In this document: positions 46,404-55,363 of the stretch, one piece after another
How positions within the stretch are numbered: the first letter of the stretch is position 1
Layout: each line of letters starts with the position of its first letter
Source: Paenibacillus herberti
Lineage (GTDB): Bacteria; Bacillota; Bacilli; Paenibacillales; Paenibacillaceae
Length of the DNA stretch: 64,000 nt
Assembly: GCF_002233675.1 (NCBI RefSeq)
Contig: NZ_NMUQ01000001.1
Span: 1,377,212 to 1,441,211, forward strand
Direction of reading: 5' to 3'
Position numbers and translations under genes: made by a program
The notes under the pieces: model-generated
The model's database searches: none
Seen by the model: only the letters and a program-made list of their open reading frames with translations
Told to the model about the DNA's origin: nothing

Positions 46404-46414
46404 TGTTTTTATCA

Positions 46415-46445
46415 GGCTGTCGGGAACTTCTCGACAGTCTTTTTT
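46415..46445 (+). terminator. Terminator after the poly-HAMP kinase gene
   Basis: GGCTGTCG pairs with CGACAGTC (one wobble), followed by TTTTTT. Confidence 0.88.
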
Positions 46446-46487
46446 AATCTAATTTAAATGCTAGAGCATGTGGAGCTTAAAATGTTG

Positions 46488-46539
46488 TTGACACGACACC
46501 AAATGGTGGCCTAAAATTAAATCGACACCAATAGGTGTC
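46488..46539 (+). promoter_or_regulatory. Promoter with two ArsR-type operator palindromes
   Basis: TTGACA (46488-46493) and TAAAAT (46512-46517) with an 18-base spacer form a promoter. Two related inverted repeats overlap and follow it: GACACCAAATGGTGGC at 46495-46510 and GACACCAATAGGTGTC at 46524-46539 (GACACC-N4-GGTGTC), 29 bases apart. Their position over the spacer and start site fits autorepression by the ArsR protein encoded next. Confidence 0.6.
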
Positions 46540-46617
46540 AGATAGGGTGTTACGCCCGAAGGGCAGCAAATGAAATTAGAGGCCATCCCTTGACAATAAT
46601 ACTTAGGAGAGGGTGTT

Positions 46618-46947
46618 GTGAACGAGAGCAAAGGGGTACGGGATGCGTTTGACGCGATTGCAGATCCAACCAGGCGCCGACTGATTCGTTTGTTAGCAGA
46701 GGAAGAAGAGGTACCGCTTCATGAATTAACGGCACAGTTTGACATGGGCCGTACAGCGGTATCCAAGCATTTGACCATTCTTAAAGAGGCCGGACTTGTA
46801 GTAGACCGAAAAGTCGGCAGAGAAACGCGATTTAGATTAAACGCCGTACCACTCAGAGAAGTTCAAGATTGGGTCGCGTTCTACAGCAAGTTTTGGCGTA
46901 CAAATATGTTTCGCTTAGAACAACTTTTAGAGGAGGAAGAAGAATGA
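46618..46947 (+). CDS. ArsR-family transcriptional regulator
   Basis: 109 residues from GTG 46618 behind AGGAGAGGG. The winged helix-turn-helix has DAIADPTRRRLIRLLAEEEE, LHELTAQFDMGRTAVSKHL and ILKEAGLVVDRKVGRETRFR. It lacks the CxC metal motif of arsenic sensors and belongs to the group paired with AHSA1/SRPBCC proteins. It overlaps the next gene by ATGA. Probably binds the palindromes at 46495 and 46524. Confidence 0.92.
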   Translation: MNESKGVRDAFDAIADPTRRRLIRLLAEEEEVPLHELTAQFDMGRTAVSKHLTILKEAGLVVDRKVGRETRFRLNAVPLREVQDWVAFYSKFWRTNMFRLEQLLEEEEE

Positions 46948-47342
46948 GTTTAGTACTATCCGTCGATCATGAATATAAAACAACCATTGAGAAGGCCTGG
47001 ACCTACTTAACCGATCCAAGCAAGCTTGCCAAATGGGTCTTGGAAAATGATTTTAAAGCGGTTGAAGGACATCGGTTTCAGTTCCGCGCCGAGCCGAATG
47101 AATATTGGGATGGAGTTATCAACGGCGAAGTTCTTCTCGTGGATGAACCCAACAAATTGTCTTATACTTGGGCTGTTGGTGAAGAAAAACACACCGTTAC
47201 CTGGACGCTGCATGATTTAGGGAACGGAAAAGTGAATCTTCATCTTGAACAAACTGGATTTTCCAACGTTCACGGACTTGAAGGCGCACGATATGGCTGG
47301 GGTAACTGGACATCCCAGCTTGAAAAATTGTTGGCACAATAG
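46944..47342 (+). CDS. AHSA1/SRPBCC-domain protein
   Basis: 132 residues from ATG 46944, behind GAGGAGGAAG and overlapping the ArsR stop. The Bet v 1-like helix-grip fold is marked by TTIEKAWTYLTDPSKLAKW at the start and GWGNWTSQLEKLLAQ in the C-terminal helix. Such proteins bind hydrophobic small molecules and are often paired with ArsR-type repressors. The UvrA-like ATPase gene follows after 123 bases containing a hairpin, so the three may form one drug-response unit. Confidence 0.88.
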   Translation: MSLVLSVDHEYKTTIEKAWTYLTDPSKLAKWVLENDFKAVEGHRFQFRAEPNEYWDGVINGEVLLVDEPNKLSYTWAVGEEKHTVTWTLHDLGNGKVNLHLEQTGFSNVHGLEGARYGWGNWTSQLEKLLAQ

Positions 47343-47382
47343 ATTATCTAAAAATAAACAGCTGTATCGAACGGGGAATCCA

Positions 47383-47419
47383 CATAAACCGGTTGCAACC
47401 TACATGCAGCCGGTTTATG
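47383..47419 (+). terminator. Hairpin between the AHSA1 and UvrA-like genes
   Basis: CATAAACCGG pairs with CCGGTTTATG, extended inside by TGC/GCA. The following TTTGCTTTG is a weak T tract, so it may be a terminator or a partial one. Confidence 0.5.
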
Positions 47420-47465
47420 TTTGCTTTGATCAGTATCTAAAGGTTATTAAGGAAAGGATGTCAAG

Positions 47466-49721
47466 ATGAGCGATTCTAATCAGGAGTATATCGTTATCTC
47501 AGGTGCGAGGGAAAACAATCTCAAAAACGTATCCTTACGCATCCCCAAACGGAAAATCACGATTTTCACCGGGGTGTCCGGATCTGGCAAATCATCAATC
47601 GTCTTTGATACGATCGCCGCAGAATCCACGCGACTGCTTAATGAAAACTTCAGCATGTTTGTGCGCACATTCTTGCCTAAAGTTCCACAGCCGGATACGG
47701 ACGGGATCGAGAACCTGAGCATGGCCGTTATTGTGGATCAGAAGCGGCTGGGTGGCGGATCTCATTCCACGATGGGCACGATTACGGATATTTCCCCGAT
47801 TCTTCGGCTTCTTTTCTCCCGAGTAGGTCAGCCCTATGTTGGTCAAGCTCATATGTTCTCGTTTAATGATCCGCAAGGCATGTGTCCCGAGTGTAATGGA
47901 ATCGGCCGCAAGCTAGGCCTCGACATGAGTAAAGCGGTGGATATGTCCAAGTCATTGAATGACGGAGCCCTCATGCTGCCGGACTATTCGGTGGGCGGTT
48001 GGGAATGGAATATGGTCATACAGGCGGGAGACTACAATCTCGACAAAAAGCTGAGCGATTATACGGATGAGGAACTGGAACAACTACTCTACTCCAAAGC
48101 ACGAAAAATCAAAATGGACTTCGCCGGTAAACCAACGAATATTACGGTGGAAGGTGTCATCGAGAAATTCACTAACAAATACATCAAGCAAGATGTGAAG
48201 GCGAAGTCCGAGCGCACACAAAAAACAGTGGCACCGTTCATTTCGGAAGGTCCCTGCTCCAGCTGCCGCGGCGCAAGACTTAATCAGGCTACGCTGAGCT
48301 GCAAAATAAATGGACTTAACATTGCCGACATGTCCTCTATGGAGGTTGGGCAGCTCATTCGTGTCGTTCGGGAAATCGGTGATCCTGTGGCCGCCCCAAT
48401 CGTTAAGTCACTTGCGGAACGGTTAGAGCATCTAGTGGACATTGGATTAGATTACTTAACACTGGACCGTGAAACGGATACTTTGTCCGGCGGTGAGTCA
48501 CAGCGCGTCAAGATGGTGAAACATCTGAGCGGCAGCCTCGTGGATGTCACTTATATTTTCGATGAACCTAGCGTCGGCTTACACCCCCGTGACGTACATC
48601 GGTTAAATGAATTACTGCAGAAGCTGCGCGACAAAGGCAATACGGTCATTGTTGTTGAACATGATCCCGACGTAATTAAGGTGGCGGATCATATCGTCGA
48701 CGTAGGGCCTCACGCTGGCAAACGCGGAGGTAATATCATTTATGAAGGCAGCTTCGAAGGCCTGCTGGAGACAGATACACTGACGGGAACCCATATGAAA
48801 CGACCGCTTCAGCTTAAGCAAGGTTGCAGGCAGCCATCCGGCAAGCTGTCCATCAAAAATGCCACACTGCATAACCTGCAGAACGTAAGTGCAGACATTC
48901 CAACCGGAGTGCTGACAGTCGTTACCGGTGTTGCCGGCTCAGGTAAAAGTACCCTGATTAACGAAGTATTCCTCAGCCAACATCCGGATGCAATCGTCAT
49001 TGACCAATCGGCAATTGGGATTTCAACGCGCTCGAATCCAGCAACCTACACGGGCATTATGGATGATGTGCGCAAAGCGTTTGCTTCTGCCAATAAGGTC
49101 AACCAAGGTTTGTTCAGCTTCAACTCCAAGGGAGCTTGCGAGAACTGCCAAGGGCTTGGCGCTGTGTACATGGATATTTCCTTCTTTGACAGTGTAAAGT
49201 TGCCTTGTGAGGTATGCGGAGGTAAACGCTTCAAGGAAGAAGTGTTGGAGTATAAGTTGAACGGCAAATCAATTGCCGATGTGCTTGAGATGACGGTGGA
49301 GCAAGCGTTGGAATTTTTCCAGCTAAAAGAAGTTGTACGCAAGCTCCAGGCAATGAGCGACGTGGGGCTGAACTATATTACACTTGGCCAGCCGCTCAGC
49401 ACGCTCTCAGGCGGGGAATGCCAGCGCATCAAGCTGGCAAGCGAGTTGCATAAAAAGGGCAGCATATATGTGATGGATGAGCCGACGACTGGACTTCATA
49501 TGTCAGATATTGGCCAACTGCTGGGGATCATGAACCGCCTCGTGGATGCAGGCAATACGGTCATTGTCATTGAGCATAACCTGGATGTAATTAGTCAAGG
49601 GGATTGGATCATTGATATGGGACCGGATGGGGGCAGCAAGGGCGGCCAGGTCATGTTTGAGGGAACACCGGCGGGGATCATCCATGCGGAGCAGTCGATT
49701 ACGGGGAAATATTTGAAGTAG
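47466..49721 (+). CDS. UvrA-like excinuclease-type ABC ATPase, short form
   Basis: 751 residues, about 190 shorter than UvrA. Two ABC modules are present: GVSGSGKSS (about residue 37) with LSGGESQRVKM and TYIFDEPSVGLHPRD, and GVAGSGKST with LSGGECQRIKL and YVMDEPTTGLH. Zinc-finger-like Cys pairs occur in CPECNGIG, CSSCRGARL and CENCQGLG/CEVCGGKRF. The shortening is in the first half, where UvrA carries its UvrB-binding and signature insertion domains. This matches UvrA2/DrrC-like proteins linked to drug tolerance rather than general repair. The gene follows the ArsR/AHSA1 pair and precedes a DUF1801 gene by 18-21 bases. Confidence 0.9.
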   Translation: MSDSNQEYIVISGARENNLKNVSLRIPKRKITIFTGVSGSGKSSIVFDTIAAESTRLLNENFSMFVRTFLPKVPQPDTDGIENLSMAVIVDQKRLGGGSHSTMGTITDISPILRLLFSRVGQPYVGQAHMFSFNDPQGMCPECNGIGRKLGLDMSKAVDMSKSLNDGALMLPDYSVGGWEWNMVIQAGDYNLDKKLSDYTDEELEQLLYSKARKIKMDFAGKPTNITVEGVIEKFTNKYIKQDVKAKSERTQKTVAPFISEGPCSSCRGARLNQATLSCKINGLNIADMSSMEVGQLIRVVREIGDPVAAPIVKSLAERLEHLVDIGLDYLTLDRETDTLSGGESQRVKMVKHLSGSLVDVTYIFDEPSVGLHPRDVHRLNELLQKLRDKGNTVIVVEHDPDVIKVADHIVDVGPHAGKRGGNIIYEGSFEGLLETDTLTGTHMKRPLQLKQGCRQPSGKLSIKNATLHNLQNVSADIPTGVLTVVTGVAGSGKSTLINEVFLSQHPDAIVIDQSAIGISTRSNPATYTGIMDDVRKAFASANKVNQGLFSFNSKGACENCQGLGAVYMDISFFDSVKLPCEVCGGKRFKEEVLEYKLNGKSIADVLEMTVEQALEFFQLKEVVRKLQAMSDVGLNYITLGQPLSTLSGGECQRIKLASELHKKGSIYVMDEPTTGLHMSDIGQLLGIMNRLVDAGNTVIVIEHNLDVISQGDWIIDMGPDGGSKGGQVMFEGTPAGIIHAEQSITGKYLK

Positions 49722-49742
49722 TATAGTTCAGGAGGGGACATG

Positions 49743-50114
49743 ATGGAAGTTTTCGCCCAATTTCTAGATCGAATTGATCATCCTGGGCATCGGGAGAGAA
49801 CGGAAGAAGTTCTGAGTTGGGTGAGGAACAACTATCCAAACTTAGCTCCAATCATGGCTTGGAATCAACCGATGTTCACTGATCACGACACCTATATTAT
49901 TGGATTTAGTACAGCCAAACAACATCTAGCCGTTGCCCCAGAAAGAGCCGGGATGGTGCACTTTGCTGATGAAATTGTGCAGGCCGGCTACGATCACACC
50001 AATCTATTGGTACGAATCAAGTGGAATAGTCCAGTTGATTACTCCTTACTCCAGAAAATGATCGAGTTCAATATTATGGACAAGGCGGACTGTTCTACTT
50101 TTTGGCGGAAGTAA
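49743..50114 (+). CDS. DUF1801/YdhG-like protein
   Basis: 123 residues from ATG 49743, five bases after GGAGGGG (49731-49737); the ATG at 49740 is too close. Family marks are the N-terminal FLDRIDHPGHRERTEEVLSW, PIMAWNQPMF with a His/Tyr-rich core, IIGFSTAKQHLAVAP and LLQKMIEFNIMDK. Relatives are called YdhG/iron-chaperone-like on thin evidence. It likely shares the transcript of the UvrA-like gene. Confidence 0.82.
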   Translation: MEVFAQFLDRIDHPGHRERTEEVLSWVRNNYPNLAPIMAWNQPMFTDHDTYIIGFSTAKQHLAVAPERAGMVHFADEIVQAGYDHTNLLVRIKWNSPVDYSLLQKMIEFNIMDKADCSTFWRK

Positions 50115-50151
50115 ATGTAGCTGAACGCCTTACTTTTATACGATTGGGTAG

Positions 50152-50181
50152 AGCAACCTCACCATGGAGGTTGCTTTTTTT
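50152..50181 (+). terminator. Terminator after the DUF1801 gene
   Basis: AGCAACCTC pairs with GAGGTTGCT around ACCATG, followed by TTTTTT. Confidence 0.92.
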
Positions 50182-50247
50182 GTCTAAAGTCATACGCACT
50201 ATTCTTATCTCATAGTGTAGAGAAATTAAAATCAGAGGAGTGAATCG

Positions 50248-51441
50248 ATGGAAAATCAATCTGGGACTCCAGGGGAACGTAATAATGTGCCGCAGCCCAT
50301 TCGCAGTGATGGTGCAGGGGGGCCCGATTTCGGTCCGCGAGATATTATGCGGGATATGGAGAACCCTGATATGTTGGTTCCACCGGTTACTGATTCCGGC
50401 TTGATTCCTAACTTGAAATTCTCATTCTCGGATACTCATATGCAATTAAATCACGGGGGATGGTCTCGTGAGGTCACGGTAAGAGACTTACCGATTGCGA
50501 CCACGCTGGCGGCCGTCAATATGAGTTTAACGCCGGGCGGAGTGCGTGAACTTCATTGGCATCAGCAAGCAGAATGGTCCTATATGTTATTAGGGCGGGC
50601 ACGCATAACTTCAGTGGATCAATTAGGACGGAACTTCATCGCTGACGTAGGGCCGGGTGATCTCTGGTACTTCCCTCCGGGAATTCCCCATTCCATTCAG
50701 GGGCTTGATGAAGGATGTGAATTTTTGCTCGTATTTGATGACGGCAGCTTCTCCGACCTTAATACCTTATCTATCTCCGATTGGTTTGCACATACGCCCA
50801 AAGATGTGCTGTCAGCTAACTTTGGCGTGCCGGAGAGCGCCTTTTCAACTATTCCTTCCGATCAAGTTTACATCTTTCAAGATCGAGTTCCCGGTTCGCT
50901 CGAAAGCCAGAAAGTCGAGTCACCATACGGGACTATCCCACAAAGCTTCAAGCATCAATTGCTGGCGCAAACACCAATTAAAACGCCTGGCGGAAGCGTC
51001 CGAATCGTGGATTCAACGAACTTTCCTGTTTCAAAAACGATTGCAGCGGCGCTTGTTGAGATTGAACCCGGTGCAATGAGGGAGCTGCATTGGCATCCTA
51101 ATAACGATGAGTGGCAATATTACCTTACTGGACAGGGACGCATGACAGTATTTGCGGGGAACGGGGTCGCTCGCACATTTGATTATCGAGCAGGTGATGT
51201 TGGTTATGTACCCTTCGCTTATGGACACTATATTCAAAATACCGGAACTCAAAGCTTATGGTTTTTGGAAATGTTCAAGAGCGACCGATTTGCCGATATT
51301 TCATTAAACCAATGGATGGCCCTTACCCCTCGCGAATTGGTTCGCGACAATTTGAATGTCGGACCGGAATTGCTGGATGCGCTGTCCAAAGTGAAGTCGC
51401 CAGTCGTTAAATATCCGGGATTCTCCTACTATCCTAAATGA
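50248..51441 (+). CDS. oxdC: Oxalate decarboxylase (bicupin, OxdC-like)
   Basis: 397-residue cytoplasmic bicupin, similar to Bacillus OxdC along its length. Each cupin carries a manganese site: [10 protein letters not shown] with SIQGLDEG (first), [14 protein letters not shown] with GHYIQN (second). OxdC converts oxalate to formate and CO2. The lid over the first site is SENS in Bacillus; here it is SDLN in [10 protein letters not shown], so the catalytic Glu is Asp. The C-terminus ends [27 protein letters not shown] precedes the ATG. The gene stands alone between terminators. An oxalate oxidase or altered activity cannot be excluded. Confidence 0.9.
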   Translation: MENQSGTPGERNNVPQPIRSDGAGGPDFGPRDIMRDMENPDMLVPPVTDSGLIPNLKFSFSDTHMQLNHGGWSREVTVRDLPIATTLAAVNMSLTPGGVRELHWHQQAEWSYMLLGRARITSVDQLGRNFIADVGPGDLWYFPPGIPHSIQGLDEGCEFLLVFDDGSFSDLNTLSISDWFAHTPKDVLSANFGVPESAFSTIPSDQVYIFQDRVPGSLESQKVESPYGTIPQSFKHQLLAQTPIKTPGGSVRIVDSTNFPVSKTIAAALVEIEPGAMRELHWHPNNDEWQYYLTGQGRMTVFAGNGVARTFDYRAGDVGYVPFAYGHYIQNTGTQSLWFLEMFKSDRFADISLNQWMALTPRELVRDNLNVGPELLDALSKVKSPVVKYPGFSYYPK

Positions 51442-51485
51442 AATAACGACGGTAAATTGATCGAACGATCGATAGCTGAAAAGGG

Positions 51486-51521
51486 TGGACAGCTGCAGGC
51501 TAAGTGCAGCTGTCCATTTTT
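51486..51521 (+). terminator. Terminator after oxdC, repeated at 60588
   Basis: TGGACAGCTGCA pairs with TGCAGCTGTCCA, followed by TTTTT. A closely similar hairpin occurs at 60588-60625. Confidence 0.85.
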
Positions 51522-51643
51522 AATCCAAAGAACCTCAACGAAAAATATAGATTAATAGAGTTAACAACCGTAATATGGATAGAAGGTGAAATGTTCTGAT
51601 TTTTCTCGAAAGTAAACATAAACGTAAAGCGAGGGAAATGATT

Positions 51644-52720
51644 ATGTCTTTAATTGAGTTCGGCATCGTAGGTAGAGGATGGAGAGCCGAGTTTTATTTG
51701 CGGATTGCGAAAATGCTGCCCGAGCTATTCGCTGTCCGCGCTATGTTAGTTCGTGACGAGGAACGAGGCAGGGAGATTGAGAAAAAGTGGGGCGTGAAAA
51801 CCTATCGCGATATGGAGTCTTTTACTTCAAGCGGGCCTCTCCAGTTCGCGGTCGTTTCTGTCTCCAAGGAGGCCATTCCTACCTGCACGCTGAAGCTTGC
51901 GGAAAGAAACATTCCCGTATTAACCGAGACTCCTCCTGCCCCGGACATTCCGGGCATGATCTCCTTATACGAGTCGCTGCGCAAGCTTAAGGGGCGCGTA
52001 CAGGTAGCGGAACAATATTTGTACCAGCCGATGCATGCCGCACGCCTTGCTTTTGTACATTCGGGTAAACTGGGCGACGTTTCTCAGGTGCAAGTATCGG
52101 CCGCTCACGGTTACCATGGCATTAGTCTGATTCGCAAGCTGCTTGGCATTGATTTTGAAAACGCCGTTATTAGCGGACAGAGGTTTACATCCAAAATTGT
52201 GAAAGGCCCGGATCGATATGGACCTCCCGATAGTGAAGCCATCCGTGACTCGGTACAGGATATCGCTACGCTTCGTTTTGGGGACAAGCTGGCTATGTTT
52301 GATTTTACAGGTGATCAGTATCTGTCTTGGATTCGCCACAATCGTATTCTCGTTCGCGGAAGCCGAGGAGAAGTAACGGATGAAACCTTCCGATATTTAA
52401 GGGATTTCAAGACCCCTATATGCGGCAGCTTCCGCAGAGTTGATACCGGTCACAACGGCAATCTGGAAGGGTATTATCACCGCGGGATAACGGCAAATGA
52501 TGAATGGGTATATGAAAGTCCATTTGTTCCCGGGCGTTTATCCGATGATGAGATCGCCATTGCGACGAGCTTGACAAAGATGGCGGACTACGTGCAGGGC
52601 GGGCCATCCTGTTACCGATTGGAAGAGGCGCTGCAAGATCATTATTTGTCCATCATGATGCTGTCGGCTATCGAGTCCGGCGAAGAGCTAACTACGACGA
52701 CCCAGCCTTGGGTGCTATAA
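51644..52720 (+). CDS. Gfo/Idh/MocA-family dehydrogenase
   Basis: 358 residues from ATG 51644, eight bases after GAGGG; the ATG at 51638 is too close. The Rossmann motif is FGIVGRGWRAEFY, an atypical GxGxxx-type turn with Trp-Arg. The usual EKP motif reads TETPPAP, so the catalytic Lys is missing there. VAEQYLYQPMHAARL follows. The missing Lys suggests a changed or lost dehydrogenase activity. It is followed by a two-component regulator gene 44 bases later. Confidence 0.8.
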   Translation: MSLIEFGIVGRGWRAEFYLRIAKMLPELFAVRAMLVRDEERGREIEKKWGVKTYRDMESFTSSGPLQFAVVSVSKEAIPTCTLKLAERNIPVLTETPPAPDIPGMISLYESLRKLKGRVQVAEQYLYQPMHAARLAFVHSGKLGDVSQVQVSAAHGYHGISLIRKLLGIDFENAVISGQRFTSKIVKGPDRYGPPDSEAIRDSVQDIATLRFGDKLAMFDFTGDQYLSWIRHNRILVRGSRGEVTDETFRYLRDFKTPICGSFRRVDTGHNGNLEGYYHRGITANDEWVYESPFVPGRLSDDEIAIATSLTKMADYVQGGPSCYRLEEALQDHYLSIMMLSAIESGEELTTTTQPWVL

Positions 52721-52764
52721 AGCAACTATCGGATTCTTATGTCAATGGTCCCGGAGGATGCAAA

Positions 52765-53439
52765 ATGTCAAAAACAATCTTAATCGTGGAAGACCAGCAA
52801 GTGCTGAGGGAAATTATGAAGGAGTACTTGGTGGATGAAGGCTACCACGTAGTAGAAGCTGGCGATGGCAAGCAGGCTTTAGCTACATTTCAGGAACATG
52901 AGGTAGACCTTATCATCCTTGATATTATGTTGCCGGAAGTGGATGGATGGTCGGTCTGCCGACGGATACGCAAAACGTCCAGCGTGCCGATTCTTATGTT
53001 GACTTCACGGTCTGACGAGGATGATACGCTGCTGGGATTTGAATTGGGGGCGGATGATTATGTTGTCAAACCTTGCAGTCCCCCTATCTTGTTGGCTCGA
53101 GTGAAGCGGCTTCTGGGCGGTCAGCATCGTCATCATTCGCGAGAAACGCTGTCCGGCGGGGCGATCATGCTAAATTTACCTTCGCGAAGCGTTACGATTA
53201 ACGGCTTACCTTGCAACCTGACCCATACGGAATTTGAGATTTTAGCCTGTCTGATGGGTAGCAAAGGCATGATTTTCACAAGAGAGCAGCTTATTACGAA
53301 AATTTGGGGTTATGAATTTGCGGGTGATGAACGGACGCTCAGCAGTCATATCCGTAATCTGCGTTCCAAGCTCGGAGAGCATGCGGATCATATTGTTACG
53401 GTCATTCGTACAGGCTACAAATTTGAGGATAACGCATGA
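52765..53439 (+). CDS. OmpR-family response regulator
   Basis: 224 residues from ATG 52765 behind GGAGG; earlier ATGs lack sites. The receiver has IVEDQQ, phospho-acceptor Asp in LIILDIMLPEVDGW and Lys in YVVKPCSP. The winged-helix domain has LTHTEFEILACLMGS, TREQLITKIWGYEFAGDER and VIRTGYKFE. It overlaps the kinase gene by ATGA. The envelope operon downstream, with a direct repeat at 55290, is the likely target. Confidence 0.92.
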   Translation: MSKTILIVEDQQVLREIMKEYLVDEGYHVVEAGDGKQALATFQEHEVDLIILDIMLPEVDGWSVCRRIRKTSSVPILMLTSRSDEDDTLLGFELGADDYVVKPCSPPILLARVKRLLGGQHRHHSRETLSGGAIMLNLPSRSVTINGLPCNLTHTEFEILACLMGSKGMIFTREQLITKIWGYEFAGDERTLSSHIRNLRSKLGEHADHIVTVIRTGYKFEDNA

Positions 53440-55259
53440 GAAAAAGCATTGTTTTCAAATTGTTCTTGCTCACCGTAAGTTTGTCTCTCTTTATTGTCGC
53501 AGGTCTCTTTATCGGACAAACCTTATTTTTTGAGCAATTTTATGTCCGCCAGAAAGTCGCGAGCGTTCAGAGCGCGCTGGATACCCTTTCAACAGAAAAG
53601 TGGGAAGAAACGGAGGACGCTCAAGGCGCCTTTGAAATCGAACAACAATTTTACCAAACGTACAACACTTGGGTCGCCAGATTGGATGCTGCAGGTTATC
53701 TGTCAAACACGGACAACTTCAAAGCCGAGGTAAAGTTGGATAGTGTGCCTGAAGCTCCTGCTCTATCTGGTACAACCCTCTCCATTCCTTTGTACACGAT
53801 GATGGATGTGGAAGAACTTAGAAGTGACAATCCCTTTTTGCTTGATTTTTTCGTTAAACCTGAAGAACGCATCGCAATAGAAGGTCTTCTCATGAACGAT
53901 CAGTTTGTGCCGCAGCGAATTGGTAGCCACATCTCCAAGATGTGGGCGGAGAACCGCCTTGAGAATACTACCTTCACCAACAAGGAATACGAAGTCTCCT
54001 CCCGCTTGGGAGTGACGGAATATCGTAAGCATTACACTAGCATTCTTGTGGAAGGCACGGTAACCAAGCTGCAAACGCCCGAAGGAGCGGCGGAATCCCG
54101 TTACACAAACCACTTATTTCTGGAGCAAATTAAGACATTTCAAGCGAATCTTCTATATGGAGAATTCACCGAAAAGGAAAACACCGTTATTGATTACGTG
54201 GAAAATAATGTTCCCTACAAAATATTCATTAACCAGCGGAGGGACAGCTCCGGAGCTCCCTTTTATGTGTTTGCTATGACTTCCCTACAGCCTGTAAACG
54301 AGGCCGCGGGAGTGATGCGCAATTATTACATCTATATCGCCTTGGGCGCATTGCTGTTTGTTGCCCTGGTTTCCTTTTATTACGCACGGCGTATTGCTCG
54401 CCCATTACTTCGCGTTAATGAGGTTACTCAGCGAATGGCCAGTCTGGATTTCTCCACTCGAATTTCGGTGAACACGGAAGATGAGATTGGTCAACTGTCG
54501 CAAAACATCAACGGACTTTCAAACATGCTGCATGACCATATCAATCGATTGGAACAAGATATTGAACAGGAGAGACGGCTGGAGCTAACAAGAAAAGCGT
54601 TCATTGCCGACGTTTCCCATGAATTAAAAACACCGCTCAGCATTATGGAAAGCTGTCTTTACATTATTCAAGATAAACCGGACAGCCCCAAACGGGACCA
54701 CTACTTCTCGGCCATGAAAGATGAAGTCCAGAAGATGAACCTGCTAGTTGGCGACATGCTAGAGTTGGCAAAATACGAATCCGGCACGTACAAAATGGAG
54801 ATGTCCTCCTTCCGCATCGATGCTTTGTTAGAGCGAGTTTGTGACAAGCTGGCTTTGGACTTAAGCGGTAAACAGTTGCTTTTGCACACTCATTTTATTC
54901 CCCTAGAAGTGGTCGCCAACGCGCAGCGCATCGAACAAGTAATTGTAAATCTCCTCACCAATGCCATACGTTATACGCCAGAAGGGGAGAACATTTTTAT
55001 CCGAATGATTGAGGAACCCGAGACGGTTGTCATAACGGTTGAAAATTACGGCGCCCACATCCCAGAAGATCAAATGAACAAAATTTGGGATCGTTTCTAT
55101 CGAATCGATGAGTCCCGCCAACGCTCAACCGGTGGAACCGGCCTAGGTCTGGCGATATGCCGACAAATTCTCAAACTACACCATGCGCAATTCGGAGCGG
55201 TTAATACCGAGAATGGGGTACGATTCTATTTTGAATTAAGCAAAGGGCAAGAAGCGTAG
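53436..55259 (+). CDS. Membrane sensor histidine kinase
   Basis: 607 residues. TM1 lies at about 7-29, a large extracellular domain of about 260 residues follows, TM2 is near 290-312 and HAMP follows (RRIARPLLRVNEVTQRMASL). HisKA has the phosphorylated His in DVSHELKTPLSIMES and HATPase_c has LLTNAIRYTPEG, ENYGAHIP (DxGxG degenerate), WDRFYRIDESR and [13 protein letters not shown]. The large outer domain suggests sensing of a wall or extracellular signal. The stop lies in the terminator stem at 55252. Confidence 0.92.
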   Translation: MRKSIVFKLFLLTVSLSLFIVAGLFIGQTLFFEQFYVRQKVASVQSALDTLSTEKWEETEDAQGAFEIEQQFYQTYNTWVARLDAAGYLSNTDNFKAEVKLDSVPEAPALSGTTLSIPLYTMMDVEELRSDNPFLLDFFVKPEERIAIEGLLMNDQFVPQRIGSHISKMWAENRLENTTFTNKEYEVSSRLGVTEYRKHYTSILVEGTVTKLQTPEGAAESRYTNHLFLEQIKTFQANLLYGEFTEKENTVIDYVENNVPYKIFINQRRDSSGAPFYVFAMTSLQPVNEAAGVMRNYYIYIALGALLFVALVSFYYARRIARPLLRVNEVTQRMASLDFSTRISVNTEDEIGQLSQNINGLSNMLHDHINRLEQDIEQERRLELTRKAFIADVSHELKTPLSIMESCLYIIQDKPDSPKRDHYFSAMKDEVQKMNLLVGDMLELAKYESGTYKMEMSSFRIDALLERVCDKLALDLSGKQLLLHTHFIPLEVVANAQRIEQVIVNLLTNAIRYTPEGENIFIRMIEEPETVVITVENYGAHIPEDQMNKIWDRFYRIDESRQRSTGGTGLGLAICRQILKLHHAQFGAVNTENGVRFYFELSKGQEA

Positions 55260-55283
55260 AACTTCATGTTCTGCGCTTTTTTT
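55252..55283 (+). terminator. Terminator overlapping the end of the kinase gene
   Basis: AAGCGTAGAAC pairs with GTTCTGCGCTT around TTCAT, followed by TTTTT. The 5' arm includes the kinase stop codon. Confidence 0.88.
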
Positions 55284-55289
55284 ATTTCA

Positions 55290-55306
55290 TCTGCATTTTG
55301 TCTGCA
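55290..55306 (+). promoter_or_regulatory. Hexamer-N5-hexamer direct repeat before the envelope operon
   Basis: TCTGCA at 55290-55295 and again at 55301-55306 (11-base step), followed by an AT-rich TATATAT stretch. The architecture fits an OmpR-family regulator such as the one encoded just upstream. Confidence 0.5.
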
Positions 55307-55363
55307 CATGATCTATATATCACCCCTGTAATATTCCTTGTGAAGGAACGAAAGGGGATAGAA

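Noticed and set aside
46590-46618. TTGACA just before the ArsR gene as promoter
   Set aside because: A -10 at normal spacing would fall on the GTG start and ribosome binding site; the TTGACA at 46488 has a proper -10.
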